From Candidatus Hydrogenedens sp. (GTDB lineage: Bacteria > Hydrogenedentota > Hydrogenedentia > Hydrogenedentales > Hydrogenedentaceae), in assembly GCA_035378955.1 (NCBI GenBank), contig DAOSUS010000030.1:1-16059 (forward strand): a stretch of DNA of 16,059 nucleotides, given 5' to 3'. Positions 1 through 6,114 of this stretch are shown piece by piece (position 1 is the first letter of the stretch; the number at the start of each line of letters is the position of its first letter). The notes under the pieces were generated by a model that saw nothing but the letters and a program-made list of their open reading frames with translations, did no database searches and was not told the DNA's origin. The position numbers and the translations under genes were made by a program.

Positions 1-443
1 TAGAAATGGCAACGCTTGAATTGGAACAGCCTATTAGTAAAGAGGAATTGGAACAAATTGCAAATGACCCTACTCAGGTAGATTACAAGTTTAGGTCAGC
101 AAGATATCTGTTGCGAGAATTATCTGAAGGTAAGTCTTTCCCTACTTCTTATGACTATCCTGTGCAGGTGTGGAATTTAGGAGGTATTCCGCATGTGGCT
201 TTAGGTGGAGAGGTTGTTATAGATTATGTGAAATTCATTAAACAGATGTTTGGGAATAATGTAATTGTATTGGGATATTCGAACGATATGATGAGTTATA
301 TTCCTTCTGTGAGAGTCCTTCACGAAGGAGGGTATGAAGGCGGAGATTTCCAGATTGGATATGGTTTACCTGCAAAGTGGAAAGAATCTATTGAAGAACG
401 AATTCTCTCGGCTGTAGAAAAACTCTGGTTGAAAGTGAAGTAA
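1..443 (+). CDS. Neutral/alkaline ceramidase-family protein, C-terminal part (partial at left edge)
   Basis: The frame is already open at base 3 (a Glu codon precedes the first ATG at 6), so this is the tail of a longer gene cut by the window edge, not a 145-residue protein. The segment VWNLGGIPHVALGGEVVIDY, then VLGYSNDMMSYIPS, VLHEGGYEGG and finally ERILSAVEKL matches, from memory of the family, the end of the catalytic domain of neutral/alkaline non-lysosomal ceramidase-like proteins (Pfam PF04734), which are numerous in planctomycete-like bacteria. Family members hydrolyse the amide bond of ceramides or related lipids and are usually exported; the zinc-binding residues would lie mostly upstream and cannot be seen. 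The immunoglobulin-like C-terminal domain of classical ceramidases is absent, as in many short environmental homologues. The family call is fairly secure; the substrate is unknown. Confidence 0.8.
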   Translation, partial: EMATLELEQPISKEELEQIANDPTQVDYKFRSARYLLRELSEGKSFPTSYDYPVQVWNLGGIPHVALGGEVVIDYVKFIKQMFGNNVIVLGYSNDMMSYIPSVRVLHEGGYEGGDFQIGYGLPAKWKESIEERILSAVEKLWLKVK

Positions 444-481
444 TTAAACAATATCCCTGTCTCTGTATAAAAATAGAATGC

Positions 482-513
482 CTATTATATCTATATACTC
501 TTGTATATAATAG
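482..513 (+). repeat. Inverted repeat, possible weak terminator of the ceramidase-like gene
   Basis: CTATTATAT (482-490) and ATATAATAG (505-513) are perfect complements around a 14-base loop. A run of seven or more T residues follows only about 15 bases later (528-535), and the stem is nearly all A/T, so it would be a poor intrinsic terminator. It lies 38 bases after the stop codon, where a terminator would be expected. A second repeat, TTGAGATT (537-544)/AATCTCAA (560-567), follows. Confidence 0.3.
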
Positions 514-878
514 AAAATCGTAAAGTTGTTTTTTTATTGAGATTTTGGAATAAGCATCTAATCTCAAAAACTATAATACATAGGAAAGACTTTGCTATTG
601 TGTTGGTTGACTTTTAGTAGTTCGATATATAAAAGAATATTCAGAATATACAGGGAAAAAATAGGAAATCAAGAAAGAGGGAACTATTTATAAAGAAATA
701 ACTTAATAATTTATAGAATTATAGATAAAAGAAGAAAGACAAAAGATGTGTTTGGGTATGTATTTATATTTATTTATTTTTGTGCGTTTTGTGGTGTTTG
801 TATAAATCTTTTGAAAAAATTAGGGATTGTCTATATTTTTTAGTTTTTTACTCTATTATTGAAAAAATAAAGATGGTC

Positions 879-907
879 TTGACAGAAAAACAAAATTATG
901 CTATAAA
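879..907 (+). promoter_or_regulatory. Sigma70-type promoter for the 1027-3941 operon
   Basis: TTGACA (879-884), a 17-base spacer, and TATAAA (902-907) give a near-consensus vegetative promoter. Initiation would fall near 913-915 and leave a leader of about 113 bases. That leader contains a hairpin (ACTTTC 967-972 / GAAAGT 981-986, 8-base loop) and the palindrome ATGTATACAT (1005-1014), which sits next to the Shine-Dalgarno GGAG (1015-1018) and could be an operator or affect translation. Confidence 0.6.
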
Positions 908-1026
908 AAATATAAAGAAAAGAGAACTTTTTTAAGTGTCAATATAGTAAAAAAATACAAGGTGAGACTTTCTTACTAATGAAAGTGAGATACAATATTT
1001 AACAATGTATACATGGAGAAAGATTT

Positions 1027-2649
1027 ATGTCAAAATTGTCCTCTCGTATAATCGGGGTGATGATAATTTGTTGTTTTGAATTTTATACTTTCTCAGTGGA
1101 GAATAATTGTTTACAGGGATTTAATAATGAGCATCAAAAAGTATATAAAAATTTAATTGAGAGTTTGTCCTTGAACAATTTTTTTGATATAAATTCTGGA
1201 ATATTGAAGACAAGGAAAGGAATAAAAAGTGTACTTATTCTGGATAGTGAATCACGGGGAATATTTAGAAGGAAATTGGAAGAACTAATACAGCAGAAAT
1301 CGGACCAGAGTTTGGATTGTCTCATAGCAAAGTTTATATTAACTGAGTTAGATATTTTTGAATGGCGAAGCGATGAATTATATAAGCGGATATCGGAACT
1401 TTTGGAGATAGGGATACTACCTTCCCTGCCAGAATTATGTTCGTGGCGGGAAACCCTTTTTCAGGAGGCGGTAAAATATTTCATTAAGATTGGTAATTAT
1501 GATTATGCCCGTAAATTAATAGCACTACAGATAAAAAAATTTCCAGATTCATCTATCCAAAAAGATGTGGAAGAACAATTACAACGATTAAATGTTTCAC
1601 CAACACAATATTCACTAAGTCTGATTGATTCAACAGATATAAATAAAGAATATTCTCGACTTATTTATTACGACACTATTTTGCAACATATCAGAGATGA
1701 AGGATTAAAAACAGCCTTTATTGAAGAAATAAAGAAGTTTATTCATAAGAAAAAAACTAATGAGAATTTAGATATTTATAAGGAATTCGAATTTGCTCCA
1801 GAGGAATTAACCTTAGAATGGTACATCTCCATGGTTAAAAAAATTAAGGAGTCAAAGCGAGCCTTTTCAGAACCATTTGTTGTTGAAGAATTAGCAAAGG
1901 AATGGGACCAAGCAGATAAACAAGATGTATGGGATAGAATGCGATTGTTATATGGGTTTATACTGGATGTTTCTGATGATTATTTCCAAATTGTGATAAA
2001 TCCAGAAATAGAAGAGCGTGTAGTTCGACTTCTTGTTGGGGAATGGCAAATATTAAATTGGGGATATGACCCGTTATATCGTAAAGAAGATGATAAAACA
2101 GGAAATTATGAGTTATTATGCAAATTATATGATAAAAGTTTAGAAGAATATGGGCGTGTCTGGAGGGATGAATGGGCATATCATTCCTCAATTGAATGTC
2201 CCGGTTTAGATAACGAAGGTGATGAGGAAAAGAATCTCTGTCGTTTTGCTTTTCTAACCTTTAATCCGAGATTGTTTGATTACTATTGCTGTGAGGCATG
2301 GAGAAGAGAACCTTATAATATGCTATTTCTTTCCTCTGCCGACCCAGAAAAAACTTTAAAATTGATTTTGTATGATTTTATACATTCCAAAGGGGATAAA
2401 TCAGATGACGAAATACAGGCTTTATTAAAAAAGAGATTTCATGAAACATATAACATAGAAAAATTGGTTAAAATCTTACAGGTGATTTGTAAAACAAGTC
2501 CAGAATTAGCCACTCAATATCGAAGTGAAATAATTGAATTCTTCGATGCAAATAAGAAGCAGGACTGTATCCCGTCATTGGGATTAGATAATAAAACTCA
2601 AGATGTAGAGAATACAGATATTAGTCAGGAAAAGAAAGATGACAAATAA
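1027..2649 (+). CDS. Exported protein of unknown function with a TPR-like segment
   Basis: I do not recognise this 540-residue protein. Residues 1-24 look like a Sec signal peptide (basic start, hydrophobic stretch around IIGVMIICCF), so it is probably exported. The mature part is rich in Lys, Glu, Asp and aromatic residues and looks largely helical. Residues about 142-176 (FQEAVKYFIKIGNYDYARKL region) resemble a TPR helical hairpin, and residues about 430-450 (LSSADPEKTLKLIL) look like another helical-repeat element. The C-terminal tail is strongly charged and ends in EKKDDK. GGAG at 1015-1018, eight bases before the ATG, supports the start. It is the first gene of a two-gene unit: the next exported protein begins 32 bases after its stop. 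No catalytic motif was seen; a scaffold or binding role is only a guess. Confidence 0.7.
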   Translation: MSKLSSRIIGVMIICCFEFYTFSVENNCLQGFNNEHQKVYKNLIESLSLNNFFDINSGILKTRKGIKSVLILDSESRGIFRRKLEELIQQKSDQSLDCLIAKFILTELDIFEWRSDELYKRISELLEIGILPSLPELCSWRETLFQEAVKYFIKIGNYDYARKLIALQIKKFPDSSIQKDVEEQLQRLNVSPTQYSLSLIDSTDINKEYSRLIYYDTILQHIRDEGLKTAFIEEIKKFIHKKKTNENLDIYKEFEFAPEELTLEWYISMVKKIKESKRAFSEPFVVEELAKEWDQADKQDVWDRMRLLYGFILDVSDDYFQIVINPEIEERVVRLLVGEWQILNWGYDPLYRKEDDKTGNYELLCKLYDKSLEEYGRVWRDEWAYHSSIECPGLDNEGDEEKNLCRFAFLTFNPRLFDYYCCEAWRREPYNMLFLSSADPEKTLKLILYDFIHSKGDKSDDEIQALLKKRFHETYNIEKLVKILQVICKTSPELATQYRSEIIEFFDANKKQDCIPSLGLDNKTQDVENTDISQEKKDDK

Positions 2650-2681
2650 CAAACCTTAAAAAAGGACATTCAGAGGGAAAA

Positions 2682-3941
2682 ATGAACAAGAAAAACTTAT
2701 TCAAGAAATTTGTGCCATTTATAATGGTATTTGCGATTTTAGATTCCTCGATTGACGCCTATGATACGATGATAGAAATAGGTTATTGGAAAAAAGTAAG
2801 CCAGCATATAAGGCAAGGATCTATTCAAAAAATAGAAGATAAGAAAGTAATTGAACAACTCATAGATGAAGCAAACAAAATTTATGAGAAATCAAAATCC
2901 TTCGATTTAACCATGTTCTTTTTGATGGAGAATATTGGGAAATGCTTATCATCCGTTCAAGTATCATTAAACTGGGACCCTGTAAAATTAGCAGTATATG
3001 CGACCCCTGAATTAGGAAGGGCTGTGTTAGAACTTTTTGAAAAAAACTACCTGAATTATTCAACGGATAAAAAGTCCGATTTATATCAGAAGATACTTAA
3101 CAAACAGATGGAAAGAGGTCTTAAATTATCATCTGATACAAAAAACAATCAATCTGAAGAACTAAATGAGTTTAAACTTTGTGAGGAATTGTTTGAAGGA
3201 GAGGAGATAGATTTATGTAAAGAAAAAGTTTCTTACGGGTATTATAGGTATTTTTTTCCTGAATATTGTGTTTTCGTAATGGAATTTTATGACTATTTAT
3301 GGTACATGGGTTGGCATGGACCGATAAGAAGTGGGATTTGCCTCCAGGATTATGACCTTGCTCATATTGCCCTTGTTTCTCCAGATAAATTCATTGATGA
3401 TGTAAACCGCAGCCAATTAGAAGACATAGGAAATGCTAATGAAGAAAATATCTTTTTAGCTAAAGTCCCATGTTATATATCCAGAAGTCATGGTGAAAAG
3501 TTTTTGCTTTCCCGAGTTTTCCATGCCTATGACTATTTGCTAGAACTTAATCCACAGGTAGTTGAAAAGAGAAAAGAAGATATAAAGAAAGGTGTATTGA
3601 AACATGTTATAAAGTTTATTGCTGCAAGCGATAAATTTTATTCGACATATCCCTGGCGTAAAAATAAGGGGGGATATTATCTGCTATATGAGTTTCTTAA
3701 TGCCGATTTGAAATATCGTGAACAGCTCCTGAATTTATATGAGAAATTAGGGACAAAAGAGGATATTTCAAATCTAAATAAATTAAAGGAAAATTTTTTA
3801 GATCTACCGGTTTGGGATGAACAAGATGCCTATGGAAAAAGTTTGAGAAATACCTGCATATTTATGCAAGACCAATTTAAACAAAAAGTAGACCAACTTA
3901 TTGAAAAAATAAATGCAACAGATAACACCATACAGAGATAA
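2682..3941 (+). CDS. Exported protein of unknown function, second gene of the operon
   Basis: This 419-residue protein starts with a Sec-type signal peptide (MNKKNLFKKF, then a hydrophobic core, probable cleavage after SSIDA near residue 26). A Shine-Dalgarno AGAGGGA lies just before the ATG, and only 32 bases separate it from the preceding exported protein, so the two are almost certainly cotranscribed. The mature chain is mostly helical by eye. It has an aromatic-rich centre (about residues 185-220, including YYRYFFPEYCVF and YDYLWYMGWHGP), a short CxxxxxLC-type cysteine spacing near residue 167, and a Lys/Glu-rich C-terminal third. I see no known domain or catalytic motif. The segment LAVYATPELGRAVLELF faintly resembles LSSADPEKTLKLIL in the upstream protein, so distant relationship or shared helical repeats are possible but unproven. 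Confidence 0.68.
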   Translation: MNKKNLFKKFVPFIMVFAILDSSIDAYDTMIEIGYWKKVSQHIRQGSIQKIEDKKVIEQLIDEANKIYEKSKSFDLTMFFLMENIGKCLSSVQVSLNWDPVKLAVYATPELGRAVLELFEKNYLNYSTDKKSDLYQKILNKQMERGLKLSSDTKNNQSEELNEFKLCEELFEGEEIDLCKEKVSYGYYRYFFPEYCVFVMEFYDYLWYMGWHGPIRSGICLQDYDLAHIALVSPDKFIDDVNRSQLEDIGNANEENIFLAKVPCYISRSHGEKFLLSRVFHAYDYLLELNPQVVEKRKEDIKKGVLKHVIKFIAASDKFYSTYPWRKNKGGYYLLYEFLNADLKYREQLLNLYEKLGTKEDISNLNKLKENFLDLPVWDEQDAYGKSLRNTCIFMQDQFKQKVDQLIEKINATDNTIQR

Positions 3942-4273
3942 ATAAGTCCCGTAAACACTTATTGTCCAAACAAAAAAAGACTAATTGGTAAATAGTAAGG
4001 AAGATCGGAGGAGTGGAGGAATTGTGTGAATATATAACGAAGGAACGGGAGATGATGTGTAAAAATCTAAATTTTTTCAATCCCCTCTTTATTTATTAGC
4101 ATAATGTAAACCGTTAAATACAGAATTTCTATTTAAGTTTTCATACATAGAGGTTGTTTTTGTTTTTATTCGTTACAAAAAAGAAATATATAACTATGAT
4201 GAATTTTAGAGAATATCTCTGTAAATTGTAGATTTTGAGAGATTATGGTTATAAAATCGCTATGGTATGAATT

Positions 4274-4309
4274 TTGCAAATAAAAAAATGACAATTAAAT
4301 TATTTGCAA
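4274..4309. repeat. Perfect 10-bp inverted repeat, possible operator
   Basis: TTGCAAATAA (4274-4283) is repeated in reverse complement as TTATTTGCAA (4300-4309) around a 16-base centre. It lies about 60 bases before the -35 of the peptide promoter, a position suited to an activator or repressor. The lack of a following T-run argues against a terminator. Confidence 0.4.
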
Positions 4310-4367
4310 TTAGAGAATAAATAATGAGAAATCATATATTTTTTGAATTTTAATTTAAAAATATTAT

Positions 4368-4396
4368 TTGAGTTTTATATAATTGTTTTGTATAAT
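4368..4396 (+). promoter_or_regulatory. Strong sigma70-type promoter of the small-peptide operon
   Basis: TTGAGT (4368-4373), exactly 17 bases, then a perfect TATAAT (4391-4396). Initiation would be near 4403, giving a leader of about 98 bases that contains the hairpin at 4438-4464 and ends in an excellent Shine-Dalgarno. Confidence 0.62.
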
Positions 4397-4437
4397 AAGT
4401 AACGATTGGTGGTTTTGTTTGTAATGTTTACAAAAAT

Positions 4438-4464
4438 ATATAACTCCAATGTGCGGGGTTATAT
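4438..4464 (+). promoter_or_regulatory. Leader hairpin before peptide gene A
   Basis: ATATAACTCC (4438-4447) pairs over ten positions (one G-U) with GGGGTTATAT (4455-4464) around the loop AATGTGC. It sits in the predicted leader, 24 bases before the Shine-Dalgarno, and has no T-run, so it is not a terminator. It may stabilise the mRNA 5' end, or be part of a regulatory leader; it does not overlap the ribosome binding site. Confidence 0.55.
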
Positions 4465-4500
4465 TGGTTATAACAAATAACAACACGAAAGGAGTAAGTG

Positions 4501-4608
4501 ATGATTTTAGCAGACATCATCAACATCATTGTCAGTGTATTTGTAAAGTATTTGGCTGGTTGGCTTACCGAACAGATATTAGCGCTTTTCGGCATAACAA
4601 CAGCCTAA
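4501..4608 (+). CDS. Small amphipathic peptide A (35 residues)
   Basis: A 35-residue peptide beginning MILADIINIIV and ending LALFGITTA, preceded by AAAGGAG (4488-4494) at an ideal six-base spacing. Polar or small residues D5, N8, S12, K16, G20, T23/E24 follow a 3-4 spacing, which gives one hydrophobic and one narrow polar face of a single helix. There is no leader peptide, double-glycine site or cysteine, and net charge is about -1. Aligned without gaps, it matches peptide B at M1, I6, I10, V15, Y17, L18, G20, I26, F30 and T34, so the two appear to be paralogues. Ten of its 35 codons end in C (GAC, ATC, AAC, GTC and others), which looks unusual for this A/T-rich DNA and could mark high expression. 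Its function is unknown; it recalls delta-toxin and phenol-soluble modulins in shape only. Type I toxin or leaderless bacteriocin are alternatives. Confidence 0.72.
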   Translation: MILADIINIIVSVFVKYLAGWLTEQILALFGITTA

Positions 4609-4620
4609 ACAACTAACTGA

Positions 4621-4627
4621 AGGAGGG
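4621..4627 (+). promoter_or_regulatory. Strong Shine-Dalgarno of peptide gene B
   Basis: AGGAGGG, seven bases before the ATG at 4635, is close to the ideal anti-16S match and one of the two best ribosome binding sites in the window, the other being AAAGGAG of peptide gene A. Its presence between two tiny open frames is a main reason to accept both as real genes. Confidence 0.75.
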
Positions 4628-4634
4628 TAAAAGT

Positions 4635-4757
4635 ATGGATTTTAATTTAATATTAAAAGACATCATTGTTAAAGTGGTTGATTATTTAGTAGGCTTTGTA
4701 AGCAAAATCATAACGGATTTCTTTTCTGCATTAACAGGAAAAGAGCCAGTAGATTAA
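4635..4757 (+). CDS. Small amphipathic peptide B (40 residues)
   Basis: A 40-residue peptide beginning MDFNLILKDIIVKVV and ending SALTGKEPVD. Its Shine-Dalgarno is AGGAGGG and it starts 26 bases after the stop of peptide A. Polar residues D9, K13, D16, G20, S23/K24, T27/D28, S31 and T34 lie at i+3/i+4 steps, so residues about 5-34 should form one continuous amphipathic helix; a short charged tail with a proline follows. Net charge is about -2. It aligns to peptide A with no gaps, ten identities in 35 positions and many Ile/Val/Leu exchanges. No export signal is visible; if secreted, it may leave leaderless. A strong terminator begins 17 bases after the stop, so A and B form a compact two-gene unit. 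I know no named family that fits; function is not assigned. Confidence 0.72.
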   Translation: MDFNLILKDIIVKVVDYLVGFVSKIITDFFSALTGKEPVD

Positions 4758-4774
4758 TTAATTGAAAAGTTTAT

Positions 4775-4820
4775 AAATAGCACATGGTGAAAAAAATCGC
4801 CGTGTGCTATTTTAAATTTT
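4775..4820 (+). terminator. Strong intrinsic terminator of the peptide operon
   Basis: A 15-pair stem (4775-4789 with 4798-4812) contains AATAGCACATGGTG facing CGCCGTGTGCTATT, with two G-U pairs and an A-rich eight-base loop, followed by TTTAAATTTT. It ends about 12 bases before the GH5 start codon, so the GH5 Shine-Dalgarno lies immediately after it. GH5 mRNA would therefore arise by readthrough unless another promoter lies inside the peptide genes. Confidence 0.85.
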
Positions 4821-4832
4821 AAAGGGATTTTT

Positions 4833-5948
4833 ATGAAGCGAAGGGCTTTTTTAGGTAAAACGTTTTCTACTTTTCCTTTATATCATATATTTAAATCTTT
4901 TTCTTTAGGAGAGGTAGATAATCAAAAAGATAAAGGGATTAATGAGAAATCCGTAGATGATGGAAAAAATATATGGGGCCAATTTTTTGGATTTAATTTG
5001 TTAAATTATTTTATGGTTTATGGGAAGAAGCCCTTTCAAGAAGAAGAATTTGCTCTTATTCATCGTTTGGGTTTTAATTTTGTGCGATTGCCTATGGATT
5101 ATCGGTGTTGGACTGATGAAAAGTCCTTATATCAGATACGGGAAGAAGATTTAAAAGAGATAGACAAAGCCGTTGAATTTGGTAAAAAATATAACATTCA
5201 TGTTTGTTTGAATTTTCATCGTGCTCCGGGATGGACTGTAGCCAAACCTGATGAAGCAATGAATTTGTGGTTAGATGAAGAGGCTCAAAAAATCTGTTGT
5301 TATCACTGGCAAACTTTTGCGAAACGATATAAAGATATTGAACCAATGCAATTGAGTTTTAATCTTTTGAATGAGCCTGGAAATATATCAGCAGAAAAAC
5401 ATAAGAATGTTATAAGCAAATTAGTAGATGCTATTCATAGTGTAGATGAAAAAAGACCTATTCATTGTGATGGAAGGTTATGGGGTGCTATGCCTCCTGA
5501 TGAATTATCTGATTTAGGTATTATTGCGGATTTACACATGTATCGTCCCTTCCCCATTACTCATTACAAAGCCTCATGGGCAGGGCAATGGGATAATGTC
5601 CCAGTTCCTGACTATCCGTATAAGGAGGGAGATTTTGTATGGGATAAGGAAGGGATTCGGGAGAAAGTAATTAATCCTTGGAAAAAACTCGAAGATAAAG
5701 GGGTTCCTGTGTTTGTCGGGGAATTCGGAGCATTTAATCAAACACCACATAAGGCTGTAATGGGCTGGTTGGAGGATACATTGAGTTTATTCCATGAAGT
5801 AGGATGGGGTTGGTCCATGTGGAATTTTAAAGGACCTTTTGGTCCGATTGATTCGGATAGAATGGATGTTGAGTATGAGGAATGGGAAGGGAATAAAGTT
5901 GACAGGCAAATGTTAACATTACTTCAAAAGTTTATACCCCAAAAGTAG
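4833..5948 (+). CDS. Tat-exported glycoside hydrolase family 5 (cellulase-like) protein
   Basis: A 371-residue (beta/alpha)8 glycosidase of clan GH-A that would cleave beta-glucan, mannan or a related polysaccharide outside the cytoplasm. The N-terminus MKRRAFLGK carries a twin-arginine pattern (RRxFL), suggesting Tat export, although the hydrophobic core after it is short. GH5 landmarks appear in order: GFNFVRLP with R85, LNFH with H129, FNLLNEP with the acid/base E181, ADLHMY with H235, FVGEFGAF with the nucleophile E297, and GWGWSMWNFKG with W330. Both catalytic glutamates are present and the length is normal for a single-domain enzyme without a carbohydrate-binding module. AAAGGG (4821-4826) is the Shine-Dalgarno. 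The gene directly follows the peptide operon terminator, so it may be expressed by readthrough. The exact substrate cannot be read from the sequence. Confidence 0.9.
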   Translation: MKRRAFLGKTFSTFPLYHIFKSFSLGEVDNQKDKGINEKSVDDGKNIWGQFFGFNLLNYFMVYGKKPFQEEEFALIHRLGFNFVRLPMDYRCWTDEKSLYQIREEDLKEIDKAVEFGKKYNIHVCLNFHRAPGWTVAKPDEAMNLWLDEEAQKICCYHWQTFAKRYKDIEPMQLSFNLLNEPGNISAEKHKNVISKLVDAIHSVDEKRPIHCDGRLWGAMPPDELSDLGIIADLHMYRPFPITHYKASWAGQWDNVPVPDYPYKEGDFVWDKEGIREKVINPWKKLEDKGVPVFVGEFGAFNQTPHKAVMGWLEDTLSLFHEVGWGWSMWNFKGPFGPIDSDRMDVEYEEWEGNKVDRQMLTLLQKFIPQK

Positions 5949-6019
5949 TTTTTTGATAGGAATTTTGTGTTACTCTTATTTTGTTTATTTTTAATAATTT
6001 ATACAAGCCTGTCAGATTT

Positions 6020-6048
6020 TTATCTTTTACATAAATATCTTCTATAAT
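6020..6048 (+). promoter_or_regulatory. Probable promoter of the epimerase-glycosyltransferase unit
   Basis: A perfect TATAAT stands at 6043-6048, with only a weak -35 (TTATCT, 6020-6025) at 17 bases. The leader to the ATG at 6115 would be about 60 bases. This is the only promoter-like site in the 166 bases between the GH5 gene and the epimerase gene. Confidence 0.42.
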
Positions 6049-6114
6049 ATGAAAACTTTTATTGTGTCTATTAATCAGTGTATAGAATAGAAAGAAGACG
6101 GATAAGGAAGTAAA

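Larger units (their letters stand above)
444..1026. other. 583-base AT-rich intergenic region
   Basis: No convincing gene is seen in either strand. The stretch holds two perfect inverted repeats near its left end (482-513 and 537-567), a consensus-like promoter (879-907), a short hairpin (967-986) and a 10-bp palindrome ATGTATACAT (1005-1014) just before the Shine-Dalgarno of the next gene. The region between about 570 and 870 is low-complexity A/T-rich DNA with nothing else I can support. Confidence 0.6.
4152..4445 (+). repeat. Imperfect direct repeat pair upstream of the peptide genes
   Basis: Copy 1 (4152-4195) and copy 2 (4408-4445) share the order GGT(T/G)GTTTT, GTTT, GT(T)TACAAAAA and ATATATAACT, with small length differences. 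Copy 2 lies in the predicted leader of the peptide transcript; copy 1 lies about 256 bases upstream with no gene of its own. It could be a duplicated leader, a protein-binding region, or chance in A/T-rich DNA. Confidence 0.45.
3942..4500. other. 559-base AT-rich intergenic region upstream of the small-peptide genes
   Basis: No gene of normal length is present. The left end has a weak hairpin AATAAGT (3941-3947)/ACTTATT (3957-3963) with no T-run. The decamer AATATATAAC occurs three times (4029-4038, 4185-4194, 4435-4444), two of them inside a longer imperfect direct repeat (4152-4195 and 4408-4445). A perfect 10-bp inverted repeat lies at 4274-4309. The right end carries a strong promoter (4368-4396) and a leader hairpin (4438-4464) for the peptide genes. 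Confidence 0.6.

Noticed and set aside
537..567. TTGAGATT/AATCTCAA inverted repeat as a terminator
   Set aside because: T residues precede and A residues follow the stem, which is the wrong order for a terminator on either strand.
746..805. 19-residue hydrophobic frame (MCLGMYLYLF...)
   Set aside because: Only a weak purine stretch precedes it, and it lies in T-rich DNA, where Phe/Val/Leu codons arise by chance.
4024..4101. TTG-started 25-residue frame after GGAGG, a possible third peptide
   Set aside because: It has no amphipathic pattern, no similarity to peptides A or B, and no promoter or terminator of its own.
4501..4757. Type I toxin-antitoxin reading of the two peptides
   Set aside because: I see no antisense promoter with a matching RNA unit, and amphipathic helices with strong Shine-Dalgarno sites do not fit the usual single membrane-span toxin with repressed translation. 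It is kept as an alternative only.
5920..5954. Hairpin TACTT/AAGTA before T6 at the GH5 stop
   Set aside because: Five A/T-rich pairs around an 18-base loop are too weak to call a terminator.
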